From: Fimbriimonadaceae bacterium
GTDB lineage: Bacteria > Armatimonadota > Fimbriimonadia > Fimbriimonadales > Fimbriimonadaceae
Assembly (NCBI GenBank): GCA_019454105.1
Contig: CP075364.1
Location: forward strand, 1,677,362 to 1,741,361
Direction of reading: 5' to 3'
Length of the DNA: 64,000 nt
Numbering within the stretch: position 1 is the first letter of the stretch; each line of letters opens with the position of its first letter. Below the pieces are notes generated by a model. That model made no database searches and was not told the origin of the DNA. It worked only from the letters and a program-made list of their open reading frames with translations. Both the position numbers and the translations under genes were made by a program. Shown piece after piece: positions 1 through 7,719 of the stretch.

Positions 1-644
1 GCGAAACTCCGCTTGGTGACCCTCTGTCGAAGACCCCGATGCCTTGGTTCGGCAGAGCCCTTCTTGTCAAGGTACGACGCGGAAAGCGCCCGAGTTGTTA
101 CAGTCGATCTTGGCGGCCGCCAAGATTTCTCACCATCCATGCCCCTCAAAACGTCCGTCAAAGTACAGACCGCTCTTGCCCCCTGCGCCCACTCGGCTCT
201 ATGCCCTTGCCTCCTGTCAAGCCCTGAATGTGCCAGGCAGTCCCATCGCATGGCAGCCAAGCGAACATGAAAGAGGAAGCCCTGGAGCCACCCAATGGAG
301 GCTTCATTCCGCTCGCTGGAAAGGTCGGCAAGATGAACATCAGCGGTCGCCTCGTGCCTTTCTGCCCAGACCGGCGCCCTGATCAAGGGTCTGTGACATC
401 TAAATTCGTGCGGATTGATCCACCTGTCGAGGCCGGAGCGGCAACGCTTTGGCCAAAGCCGGGTGCAAAAGCCCCTTAAGGGAGCCGATCAACCAACAAC
501 ACGGGCGGGTTCTGGGGTCTGCGACAAGCTGACCCTTCCCGTCCAAAATGCCACAGATCGCATTGGGCGCTCTCTGGGGGCCGTCCGGGCCAGAATTCAA
601 CAGATTTGCGAGAGGAATTGGAGCCATCTCGCCATCATTCATTC
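1..644. other. Gene-poor stretch, no feature recognised
   Basis: I see no convincing gene here on either strand. The short open frames have no recognisable domain, no good ribosome-binding site and no codon pattern like the neighbours. I looked for conserved motifs of RNase P RNA, tmRNA, SRP RNA and a tRNA-like TTCGA arm and found none. The only structure is a small inverted repeat around 470-485. The stretch is unusually long for this window, where genes mostly abut, so a regulatory RNA or a decayed gene is possible. Confidence 0.4.
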
Positions 645-1301
645 ATGCCTCGCGCTTGGCTGGCCCCTCTTTTCCTTGTTGCCTTCGTCCGACCGGTGAC
701 GGCCCAAGATAACCCGCCGACGTCCAGTCCAGTCGCCGTCCCAACCTGCGCCGGGTGACCGGGAGAAGGCCGGTTCCTCGGTTCGGGGAACCTCGAGAAC
801 AAGTGGCAATTTAGCCTTCGCTGGGTCGATACGTCTGTCAAGCGCCCAAGGTGGAGGTTCAACGCCGCCGCGACGGTCACCCCCCGTCTGAGCCTCGGCA
901 TCGAGTACAACCCCGTCGTCGGTGAGGTCACGCCGACAGCGAACTGGATCGTCTCGCCCGAGATAGAAAAGCTCCCGCTTGTCAGCTTCGGCACCAGCAG
1001 CGACAGAATCTTCTCGCCCCCTGGCAAGCGCTCCTACTATGTGACGGCGGCCAAAAGCGTTTGGTCCGGCCGGGCCGCCCCTTACCTCGGCGTCAGCTAT
1101 TCCGAATGGGAGGAGACCCTCATCTTTCCGGCAGGAGTCAACTTTGTCCTGGCTCCGACCCTCGACTTTCTTTGCATGCACGACGGCCGCCGCACCCATG
1201 CGCTGGTCACCTTCAAGCAGCGGGACAGCAACATCACAATCATGGCGGTCGACCTTCAGAAGCCTCGGCTCGGAATCAGCCTTGGATGGGGCCTTAAGTG
1301 A
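645..1301 (+). CDS. Candidate exported selenoprotein, probable outer-membrane protein (in-frame UGA at codon 38)
   Basis: An ATG at 645 opens a clear signal peptide (MPRAWLAPLFLVAFV, then a VTA/QDN cleavage-like site). The frame meets TGA at 756-758 and then stays open in the same frame to a TGA stop at 1299-1301. Read through, the product is 218 aa. Residues 35-38 would be Cys-Ala-Gly-Sec, a CxxU redox-type motif. The part after the UGA has alternating polar/hydrophobic strands and ends in LGISLGWGLK, like an outer-membrane beta-barrel or autotransporter-like end; the family is not recognised. No ATG, GTG or TTG lies close after the UGA, yet coding-like sequence runs right up to it. A hairpin at 772-792 fits a SECIS. 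Alternatives are a nonsense-mutated pseudogene or a sequencing error. The start-to-end frame is seen; Sec insertion is inferred. Confidence 0.6.
756..792 (+). promoter_or_regulatory. Candidate bacterial SECIS after UGA 756-758
   Basis: UGA is followed after 13 nt by GGTTCCTC (772-779) pairing with GGGGAACC (785-792), giving 8 bp with one T-G wobble. The loop at 780-784 is GGTTC. The apical loop starts 24 nt from the U of UGA, begins with G and contains GU, which matches the published bacterial SECIS pattern of a short stem and small G-containing loop just behind the UGA. Confidence 0.5.
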
Positions 1302-1310
1302 CCAAGGATC

Positions 1311-2723
1311 TCACGGCACCCGCTGGACGACGATCATGTTCGTCGATCCGCGGGTGCCGGGCGGATATCCCGTAGCCAGAACATAGCGATCGCCGGACTG
1401 CAACATTCCCCGCTCCACAAAGCTCTTCACAAGGAAAGCCACCGCTTCGTCCGTGTTCTCGGTCGGGGGCATCAACGCCGCTTCCACACCCCAGACCAGA
1501 GATAGCTGGTTCTGGGTGCGAGTGTCCCACGTAGCGGCCAGAATCGGGACGCTTGGGCCGAACTTGCTGACCGCGCGGGGGGTCGTGCCGCTCGCCGTGG
1601 CCGTCAGGATCGCCCGCACCTTGAGGGCCTGGGCGATCTGGACCGCCGCCAACGCCACCGACTCCGTCGTCGAGTCACCCTCGGCCGGACTCAGCTTCTG
1701 ACCGGCGCGGTGCCGGGTGCCGAGCGTCGCTTCAGTGGTGGCCGCGACTTTGGCCATCACCCGCACCGCTTCGATCGGGTAGCTCCCGCTCGCCGTCTCG
1801 CCGCTCAACATGACCGCGTCCGTCCCGTCCAAGATGGCGTTCGCCACGTCGCTGGCCTCGGCCCGCGTTGGTCTCGCGCTCGTCATCATGCTCTCAAGCA
1901 TCTGGGTGGCGGTGATGACTGGTTTGCCCACCAGGTTGCACTTCCGAATGATCGTCTTCTGCGCATGGGGAACGTCCTCGATGTCCATCTGCAGCCCCAA
2001 ATCGCCCCGGGCGACCATCACCGCGTCGCTGGCCTCGATGACCTCGTCGATCCTGTCCAGGGCCTCACGTGTCTCGACCTTGGCGATGAGCCGGACCTCC
2101 GGATCGAGAGGCTCCACCAGTCGCCGCAATTCCTCCATGTCCCGACCTCGCCGCACATAGCTGAGGGCGATGTAGTCGACCCCGTACTTGACCGCCTCTT
2201 GGACGTCTTGAATGTCCTTCTCGGTGAGGCAAGGCACGTCGAACGACTTGCCGACCAGCGTCATGCCTTTCCGGGACTTGATCTCGCCCCCCGTAACAGC
2301 TTCTGCCTCGAAGACTCCGCCCCGACACTCGCCCAGCCGGATCTCGACCTCGCCGTCGCCAAACAGGACCCGGCTCCCGGGCTCCATGGCCGCGAAGATC
2401 TCGTCGTCCTTCATCGGGATCGCGGCCCCGTGTCCGGCCCCGATCGTCAAGCGGTCCCCAATCTGGACCGCAAGCGATCCGCCTTCGATGTCGCCCACCC
2501 GGAATTTGGGCCCCTGTAAGTCGGCCAGGATGGCCAAAGGAGACAGCCCGGTATGAAGCTCCCTGACCCACTTGACAAAGTCGCGCTTCGAATCCCAGTC
2601 GCCGTGGCTGCAATTAAGCCGGGCAACGTTCATTCCTGCCCTCTCGAGCGCTTCGACTCTCTCTGCCGACGCGACGGCCGGACCCAAAGTCGCGACGATC
2701 TTTGTCCGGCGATTCATGGTCAT
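1311..2723 (-). CDS. pyk: Pyruvate kinase
   Basis: This 470-aa protein converts phosphoenolpyruvate and ADP to pyruvate and ATP, the last step of glycolysis, in the cytoplasm. The family signature is complete: RTKIVATLGP near the N-terminus, NVARLNCSHG, the ADLQGPKFRVG segment, IAKVETREALD and the metal-site MVARGDLGLQM, followed by the ATQMLESM helix and the C-terminal effector domain with TASGTTPRAVSKF. Length is normal for the short bacterial form without an extra PEP-utiliser domain. Two in-frame ATGs lie two codons apart (2723 and 2717); either could be used. It is convergent with the candidate selenoprotein at 645-1301 (9-bp gap) and divergent from the small gene at 2800. Confidence 0.97.
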   Translation of the reverse strand: MTMNRRTKIVATLGPAVASAERVEALERAGMNVARLNCSHGDWDSKRDFVKWVRELHTGLSPLAILADLQGPKFRVGDIEGGSLAVQIGDRLTIGAGHGAAIPMKDDEIFAAMEPGSRVLFGDGEVEIRLGECRGGVFEAEAVTGGEIKSRKGMTLVGKSFDVPCLTEKDIQDVQEAVKYGVDYIALSYVRRGRDMEELRRLVEPLDPEVRLIAKVETREALDRIDEVIEASDAVMVARGDLGLQMDIEDVPHAQKTIIRKCNLVGKPVITATQMLESMMTSARPTRAEASDVANAILDGTDAVMLSGETASGSYPIEAVRVMAKVAATTEATLGTRHRAGQKLSPAEGDSTTESVALAAVQIAQALKVRAILTATASGTTPRAVSKFGPSVPILAATWDTRTQNQLSLVWGVEAALMPPTENTDEAVAFLVKSFVERGMLQSGDRYVLATGYPPGTRGSTNMIVVQRVP

Positions 2724-2799
2724 CCCAGTATATCTTTGGTGTTCCCTGCAGAAGGCTCCACAATTGTGCCGACTTGAAGGTATCTTTCGGCCCCGGACA

Positions 2800-3114
2800 A
2801 TGAAGTTCAGGAGGATTTATTGGGTCACAGAGCAACTGGACGAGTGTGGGTGCTCGCAGGTGACCGGTGTCTACACGTCCATCCCCGACCTCGTCGAGAG
2901 GGGGATCCAGTGGCGAGAGGGCTGCTCCAAGCGTGACGGGTTCCGCCTCACCCTGGTTCAACTCGACTCGGCGCGCTTGCCCCTCGGTGTTTGGAGCTCT
3001 CCGGACTTCGAAGACATCGCGAGCGACCTTGAGACTTTTGTGAAGAGCGAAGAGCTCACAGCCCAAGACTGCGAGCTCCTCGTCAGCAATTTGCGGTCTG
3101 TCTCAGGCACCTAG
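2800..3114 (+). CDS. Hypothetical protein, 104 aa
   Basis: A small soluble protein of unknown function (starts MKFRRIYWVTEQLDECGCSQ). It has no signal peptide or membrane segment. The N-terminal half carries three cysteines (DECGC and EGC), the C-terminal half is acidic and helical. The ATG at 2800 is chosen because the conserved-looking sequence begins there and the divergent pyk promoter must lie upstream. Its stop overlaps the convergent stop of the SurA-like gene by 4 nt. I do not recognise the family. Confidence 0.6.
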   Translation: MKFRRIYWVTEQLDECGCSQVTGVYTSIPDLVERGIQWREGCSKRDGFRLTLVQLDSARLPLGVWSSPDFEDIASDLETFVKSEELTAQDCELLVSNLRSVSGT

Positions 3115-4181
3115 CGGTCCGAGTCCGGTTGGGTCGAAATCGAACTGCTCGATTCGGCCCGGGCCTTCTCGGCTTGCTTGGCCGCCTGGTCGGCTTGAGC
3201 CTTCAGCATCTCGTCGAAGCGCTTCCAAAGCTCCTTGAGCGATTCGCGCTTGATCACGATCTCGGTCTCCCGGATCCGGTCAGCAAGCCGCATTTGGATG
3301 TCGTTCGCCCGCTGGCCCCTCTGGAGGGCCAAGTTGCGCCGGATGTTCTCGCGCCGGATCGGCGTCAGGTCGATTTTCTTCTCCGGATTCTTGGCGTCGA
3401 TCAAGAACTTCGCCCATCCCTCCGACGACTGGATCCAGTCCGTCACCGTCCCGGGTTGCGCCGCTGTGACCTTGCTCCTCAGAGCCGGTGGAAGGGCGGA
3501 AATCGGCAAGGGCCCGCGCTCGGGCAAGAACTTCGCGTTGACCATCGCCGCGTTCGGGGCCTGGCTCATTTGGACCGCGACGTCCTTAAACGGTTTGCCA
3601 AGCTTGATCTCACGGTCGATCTCTGCCTTCCTCGGCTCAGTTGTCGCAAGCACCCAGGTCATTTCGACGGAGGCCGGCTGCACGAGCGCGTTGGGGTTCG
3701 CCTTGAGCCATTGGTCGACGTCCGCCTCGGAGACCTCAATGCCCTTGGTCACGAGCCTCTCTTGAACCAGGGCGAACCGGATCTCTTCGCGGATCTGGCC
3801 GATCGTCAGGCCACGAGCCTGGTAGCCACGGATAAAGTTGGGATCCAGGTCTTTCTGAAACTCGAGTTCCTTGTTGACCTCGTCCGGCGTCGGCATCATC
3901 TTCTCGTCCTTGGCCATCTGATAGAGGACCGTGCGGGACACGAGGTCGCGGACCGTTTGGAACGCCAGGTTGCCCTCCAAGGGCAATTCCCGGACTTGGC
4001 TGTTGTCGATCACTCGGACCGTCGGCTTCACGCCGAGATAGTTGTTGAACTGGTCCACCGTGATCGAATCGCCTTGGACGGTCGCCAAAACTTCACCACC
4101 GCCGCCACCGCCGCCGCCACACCCGGCCAACACTGCCGCCGCCAAAAGCGGAGCCATGAGAGTCGTCTTCCTGATCATCAT
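3111..4181 (-). CDS. SurA/PrsA-like peptidyl-prolyl isomerase lipoprotein
   Basis: A 356-aa exported folding factor. The N-terminus is a lipoprotein signal (MMIRKTTLMAPLLAAAVLAG then Cys), so it should be anchored to a membrane facing the periplasm. A run of eight glycines follows the lipid Cys. The middle resembles the SurA N-terminal chaperone domain (VTKGIEVSEADVDQWL), and the later part has the layout of a parvulin isomerase domain. The C-terminus is a charged, Ala/Lys/Gln-rich coiled coil. ATG 4181 is preferred over the upstream ATG 4205 because AGGA sits 7 nt before it and the signal peptide starts there. Isomerase activity is inferred from layout; no active-site residue was verified. 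Confidence 0.8.
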   Translation of the reverse strand: MMIRKTTLMAPLLAAAVLAGCGGGGGGGGEVLATVQGDSITVDQFNNYLGVKPTVRVIDNSQVRELPLEGNLAFQTVRDLVSRTVLYQMAKDEKMMPTPDEVNKELEFQKDLDPNFIRGYQARGLTIGQIREEIRFALVQERLVTKGIEVSEADVDQWLKANPNALVQPASVEMTWVLATTEPRKAEIDREIKLGKPFKDVAVQMSQAPNAAMVNAKFLPERGPLPISALPPALRSKVTAAQPGTVTDWIQSSEGWAKFLIDAKNPEKKIDLTPIRRENIRRNLALQRGQRANDIQMRLADRIRETEIVIKRESLKELWKRFDEMLKAQADQAAKQAEKARAESSSSISTQPDSDR

Positions 4182-4297
4182 CTTCAAGTCCTGGTTGCCC
4201 GTCAATTCAGCCTCGCTATCCTACCTATCGGTCGCCCGTGGGCCCCGGTCGGAAGGTTCAACGCAGAAACGTCCAAGGCCCGTGCCCAAAGGCCCGG

Positions 4298-5080
4298 TCA
4301 TGCGACCTGAACCGCCCCCTGCTCACGAAGGAAGGACCTCAGCCGGCCCATCGCCTGGGTGTGCAACTGGTACACGCGGCTCTCGCTCACTCCCAGCACC
4401 TTGCCGATCTCTTTGAACGTCAGTCCCTCGTAGTAGTAAAGGGCAATCACTAGGCGCTCCCGCTCGGGCAAGCGGTCCACACCCGCCGTCAGCATCCGCC
4501 GGAGATCCTTTCCTTCCAGCTCGCCGCTCGGGCTCGCCTCTTCGTCCACGATCATCTCGATGAAGTGGACGTGGTCGTCCCCGTCCATCGAGCCGCCGAT
4601 CGTGTCGTCCAGGCTGAAGACGGTCGTCCGACCCATCCGCACCAAAAGGTCGTTGATCTCCTCAGCGGTCATGCCGAGGTAGTCGGCCAGTTCGCGGACC
4701 GACGCCGGGCGGCCAAACTTCGGTTCAAGGGCCTGCTGGGCCCGCTCAAGGGCCTTCAGCTTTTCGCGAATGGAGCGCGGCACCCAGTCCTCGTCCCGAA
4801 GCATCTCAAGGATGGCTCCACGCACGAGGGCGATCGCATAGGTCTCGAACTTGACGTCGCGGGATGGGTCGTACTGGTCGATGCTCTTGATCAGGCCGAT
4901 GACCCCGGCCGAGATCAAGTCCTCACGGTCGAGACCGTTCGGAACATTGGTCACCAATCGGCCAGCGGTGATCTTGACGAGATACGAGTAATGGTTGATG
5001 AGTTCAACACGGGCCTGGGGATCTTTGTACACCTTGTACTCGATCCATGCCCGTTGCACATGGTCTTGAGTGAGCGCCAT
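4298..5080 (-). CDS. fliA: FliA/WhiG-family RNA polymerase sigma factor (sigma-28 type)
   Basis: A 260-aa alternative sigma factor likely to direct RNA polymerase to flagellar and related promoters. Region 2 is clear (INHYSYLVKITAGRL, DREDLISAGVIGLIKSIDQYD), followed by the linker EDWVPRSIREKLKALERAQ typical of FliA/WhiG, region 3 (RPASVRELADYLGMTAEEI) and a region 4 helix-turn-helix (GLTFKEIGKVLGVSESRVYQL). Length matches the family. It lies in a minus-strand run below a small membrane-protein gene (15-nt gap), and the window's flagellar operon starts 5.7 kb away on the other strand. No anti-sigma factor FlgM was seen in the window. Confidence 0.95.
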   Translation of the reverse strand: MALTQDHVQRAWIEYKVYKDPQARVELINHYSYLVKITAGRLVTNVPNGLDREDLISAGVIGLIKSIDQYDPSRDVKFETYAIALVRGAILEMLRDEDWVPRSIREKLKALERAQQALEPKFGRPASVRELADYLGMTAEEINDLLVRMGRTTVFSLDDTIGGSMDGDDHVHFIEMIVDEEASPSGELEGKDLRRMLTAGVDRLPERERLVIALYYYEGLTFKEIGKVLGVSESRVYQLHTQAMGRLRSFLREQGAVQVA

Positions 5081-5094
5081 CTCTCCGAACCTGT

Positions 5095-5415
5095 TCAGGC
5101 GGCGACACGCTCTTCAGGAGCAGCCTCCGCCTCCTCTTCGACCAGGCTTGGAGCCTCGACTCCCACCGACCGTCCCGTCGGAAAGAGCGCGCACCACGCC
5201 TGGGCAAGGATCCGTCCGACAAAGAACGCCACCGCCCCGCGTACCAGACAGGTCACCGCGTCGACCCCCCCAAGAAGGCTCGCACCCAACGATGCGACCG
5301 CGGCCAGTCCGGACACCACCGTCACGGTGGGAGCGAGGGGCTTCCGCTTCACTTCGGAATCCTCACGGTTGGAATCCTGGCACATTTGGCGGGAATCCTT
5401 AGAGCACCTTGTCAC
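5095..5415 (-). CDS. Small membrane protein, 106 aa
   Basis: Unknown function. The first 23 residues are polar and Cys-containing, then two hydrophobic segments follow (about residues 28-50 and 57-75), and the tail is strongly acidic (EEEAEAAPEE). It sits 14 nt upstream of the FliA-type sigma gene in the same direction, so the two are probably cotranscribed. The start is uncertain: a second ATG occurs at residue 11 and gives a more compact N-terminus. A role in membrane sequestration of the sigma factor would be speculation. Confidence 0.6.
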   Translation of the reverse strand: MTRCSKDSRQMCQDSNREDSEVKRKPLAPTVTVVSGLAAVASLGASLLGGVDAVTCLVRGAVAFFVGRILAQAWCALFPTGRSVGVEAPSLVEEEAEAAPEERVAA

Positions 5416-5445
5416 TTTTTTGCAGACAAGGCCTCGTTTTTCTTC

Positions 5446-6219
5446 TCAGAGTTCGATCTCGACCCTCAATCCGTCATAAGCCAGCCTGATCGCAGGCGGC
5501 AGCCCCGCTTCCACCTTCCCGTGGTCGTAGTCGTCGCAAAGGTGGGTGAAGTAAGTGGCCCCAGCGCGAAGCTCCAAGGCGACCTCCACCGCCCGGTCAA
5601 AGTGAAAGTGGTTCGGGTGGGGCCGGTACCGCACCGCGTCAAGCACCAGCGTGTCCAGCCCTTGGAGCTTCTCCCAAGCCTCCTCAGGAATGTGCCCGAC
5701 GTCGGTCAAATAGGCAAACCCCCCCACCTTGACCCCCAAAACCGGCACCGGCCCGTGCTCCACCCAGAACGTCTCGATCTCCATGCCCCCCAGCCGCATC
5801 GTCGCCTCCACGTCCCTCAGGCCGAATCGTGGCACCCAGATTCCCTTGGGAAACTCTTGGAAGGCATAAGGAAACAGGCGCTTGATGTCCTCCTGGTACT
5901 CCGGGCTCGTATAGACCGGGATCTCCGCCTGGTATCGCAGGCAGAACGACCGCAGGTCGTCCATCCCCATCACGTGGTCGGCGTGGGTGTGGGTGATCAG
6001 CACTGCCTCAAGGTCGTGGATGTCTTCGCGCAACAACTGAAGGCGAAGCTCCGGAGGGCAGTCCACCAGAACGTTCCCCGTCGGCCCGAGCAAGGCCAGC
6101 GAGCAACGGGTCCGGTGGTTCCTCGGGTCGGCCAAGAAAGAGGCAGAGAGCCCGTTAGCGGGCGTCGGCACCCCGTTGCTCGTCCCAGAGCCCAGAATGA
6201 CGGCCGTCGCTCTCGCCAC
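5446..6219 (-). CDS. MBL-fold metallohydrolase (PhnP/RNase Z-like family)
   Basis: A 257-aa soluble metallo-beta-lactamase-fold hydrolase. The metal-binding motif HTHADH is at about residues 77-82, with further ligands TDVGHIP, LVLDAVRYRPHPNHFH and THLCDDYDHG near the C-terminus. The opening AVILGSGTSNGVPTP is typical of the PhnP-like branch that cleaves cyclic phosphate esters. GTG 6219 is chosen: it lies just after the stop of the upstream gene (6224), the first beta strand starts there, and an AGGG lies about 10 nt before. A longer frame to 6303 exists but its extra N-terminus is low-complexity Arg/Cys sequence overlapping the neighbour. The substrate is unknown. Confidence 0.85.
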   Translation of the reverse strand: MARATAVILGSGTSNGVPTPANGLSASFLADPRNHRTRCSLALLGPTGNVLVDCPPELRLQLLREDIHDLEAVLITHTHADHVMGMDDLRSFCLRYQAEIPVYTSPEYQEDIKRLFPYAFQEFPKGIWVPRFGLRDVEATMRLGGMEIETFWVEHGPVPVLGVKVGGFAYLTDVGHIPEEAWEKLQGLDTLVLDAVRYRPHPNHFHFDRAVEVALELRAGATYFTHLCDDYDHGKVEAGLPPAIRLAYDGLRVEIEL

Positions 6220-6223
6220 GCCG

Positions 6224-6832
6224 TCAGCCCTGGAAGCTCGCCTCAAGCACCCGGACGGCCACCAGCGTGCTCGGCACCTCAGAGTACTGGGAGATCCGCT
6301 CAATGCACCGGGCGAAGTTGCGCTCGGCCATGTCGTCCGTGATCGGAGTCTCCTGGAGGGCCTGTGCCACCAAAGCCACCGCCTCGATATAAAACTTGGC
6401 CCGGTTCTGCGGGAGAGACCGATTCGGCGTCGCCGCGAACTGACGGCTCAGTTGCTCGTAGATCCCCTCCCAGCTCGAACTGGCTTGGACGCTCTGCTTG
6501 GCCCGGACGAGCGCCTGCTCCTGGAGCCGCCGCTTCTCCTCGTCCCGCCGCTTCTCCGTCTCCCAGTCGTCCAGGCTCGTCCCGTCGATCACACGGAGGT
6601 TCAACTGCGAACCCAGCATCCGGCCGACTTCGGTCTCGATGAGCCGCCGGGTCTGGGCCAGCCGCAAGTGTCCCGCCAGCTCCGACTCGGTCACCGGCAG
6701 CCCGAGGATCAGGGTGGTGCCCTCGACCGTCACCGGCTTGGCCGCGTTCAGCGCGGCCCAAACGCCCACGCCTGTCACGCCCTTCCGGATGTCGGGCAGC
6801 ACCTCGCTCCAAACTTCGGCCAAGTCCGGCAT
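6224..6832 (-). CDS. DnaA domain I-like hypothetical protein, 202 aa
   Basis: A soluble protein whose first ~80 residues follow the pattern of DnaA domain I: WSEVLPDIRKGV, a strand-forming TTLILGLPVTESEL, then an amphipathic helix ending in GSQLNLRVIDG. The rest has no AAA+ or DNA-binding motif. It has a charged helical linker (EKRRDEEKRRLQEQALVRAK, residues 93-112) and a C-terminal all-helical part. It could be an adaptor rather than an initiator. The gene ends just upstream of the MBL hydrolase GTG and follows a membrane-protein gene by 37 nt, all on the minus strand. The similarity is by eye only. Confidence 0.65.
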   Translation of the reverse strand: MPDLAEVWSEVLPDIRKGVTGVGVWAALNAAKPVTVEGTTLILGLPVTESELAGHLRLAQTRRLIETEVGRMLGSQLNLRVIDGTSLDDWETEKRRDEEKRRLQEQALVRAKQSVQASSSWEGIYEQLSRQFAATPNRSLPQNRAKFYIEAVALVAQALQETPITDDMAERNFARCIERISQYSEVPSTLVAVRVLEASFQG

Positions 6833-6869
6833 CAGGCCGGATTATGGCCCGGACGCACGGCCCGACCGG

Positions 6870-7406
6870 TCAAACGTCAGGCCGGAAGCCCTCGCGGAAA
6901 GCCATCAGTTCCTCGGGCGGGTCGGGCACGAACCCGATGAACCGGTCGCCTTGCGTCGTCACCGTGCCCTTCATCCCCTCGCCCAGACCGGCCAGCTGGG
7001 CCGGGTCGGCCTCCACCTCGAACGAGCGACCGCCCGCCTCGATGATCCGTACATAGGTCCTCACGTCCTCGTCCGGAAAGACGCCCTCGTTCCAGATCGG
7101 CTCCTGCCTGGAGTTCAACCTGAGGACGGCCGCGATCCGCGCCCCGTGGTGCTCGACCGGCCCCTTTTGTCCCGCGCCCCATCCCTTCGCCCGGGCCAGG
7201 CCGAGCCCCAAGCCCGCCAGGAAGGTCAGCCCGCTCAGCACCGCCCCGGCGATCCAGATCGCGAACGCCAGCCCCGGCCCTTGCCCCCGGCTCATCCATC
7301 CCTGCGCCGCCCCGAGAGTCAGGAACCCCAGGGCCATCAGGAGCGACAGGACGATCAGAAACGCCGGCGCCCGATCGTCGCGAAGCATCTCCCGGAACTC
7401 TTCCAT
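6870..7406 (-). CDS. Membrane protein, 178 aa
   Basis: Unknown function. A short basic/acidic N-terminus (MEEFREMLRDD) precedes two strong membrane segments (about residues 14-36 and 46-70). The remaining ~100 residues form a soluble domain with beta character (VRTYVRIIEAGGRSFEVEAD, then GMKGTVTTQGDRFIGFVPDP). The topology suggests a small inner-membrane protein with one soluble domain. It heads the minus-strand run 7406 to 5446. I do not recognise the family. Confidence 0.65.
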   Translation of the reverse strand: MEEFREMLRDDRAPAFLIVLSLLMALGFLTLGAAQGWMSRGQGPGLAFAIWIAGAVLSGLTFLAGLGLGLARAKGWGAGQKGPVEHHGARIAAVLRLNSRQEPIWNEGVFPDEDVRTYVRIIEAGGRSFEVEADPAQLAGLGEGMKGTVTTQGDRFIGFVPDPPEELMAFREGFRPDV

Positions 7407-7487
7407 GACCTCTGTCTCTAAGGACGCCGCCCACGCGCCAGACTTCCCTCTCTGGACTCAGGATAGATCGTCGACCGACCTAGTCGC

Positions 7488-7515
7488 TTGACCGTCTTGC
7501 TCTCTGATCTAGAAT
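7488..7515 (+). promoter_or_regulatory. Candidate sigma-70-type promoter
   Basis: TTGACC (7488-7493), a 16-nt spacer and TAGAAT (7510-7515), with an overlapping TATGAT at 7515-7520. It lies 17 nt upstream of ATG 7532 and the heptamer repeat, so it would drive the secreted-protein pair at 7720-9677. Confidence 0.45.
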
Positions 7516-7550
7516 ATGATACACTAAAGAGATGGTAAGGCTGGATACAG

Positions 7551-7606
7551 TCGCCAGTCGCCAGTCGCCAGTCGCCAGTGGCCAGTAGCCAGTCGCCAGT
7601 CGTCAA
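7551..7606 (+). repeat. Heptanucleotide tandem repeat (TCGCCAG), 8 units
   Basis: Units start at 7551. The first four are perfect TCGCCAG, then TGGCCAG, TAGCCAG, TCGCCAG and TCGTCAA. The tract lies between ATG 7532 and the signal peptide of the downstream secreted protein. Seven is not a multiple of three, so gain or loss of one unit changes the reading frame. It is too short and regular to be a CRISPR. Confidence 0.9.
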
Positions 7607-7719
7607 TCGCGCTCGCCGCTAGCCTTCTCCTGATCCTTCTTGTTTCTGGAACAGCGCTTTCTGTCTCGTCACAAACGCCGCCCCCTCCACAGTTCCGCAG
7701 AGACACGGGGACAAAAGCG

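Noticed and set aside
400-642. 80-codon minus-strand frame divergent from the gene at 645
   Set aside because: No domain, no ribosome-binding site and no coding-like pattern.
1041-1301. GTG 1041 as the start of a short 86-aa gene
   Set aside because: The same frame is coding-like back to the UGA at 756, and to a signal peptide before that; 1041 has no ribosome-binding site.
3129-4310. 393-codon plus-strand frame opposite the SurA-like gene
   Set aside because: Leu/Arg/Asp-rich antisense shadow without domain; the minus strand has a lipoprotein signal and family features.
5386-6342. Long plus-strand frame opposite the MBL hydrolase
   Set aside because: Pro/Arg/His-rich shadow; the minus strand has a clear enzyme with metal motif.
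7551-7606. CRISPR-like or minisatellite array
   Set aside because: The unit is only 7 nt with no spacers; it is a simple heptamer tract.
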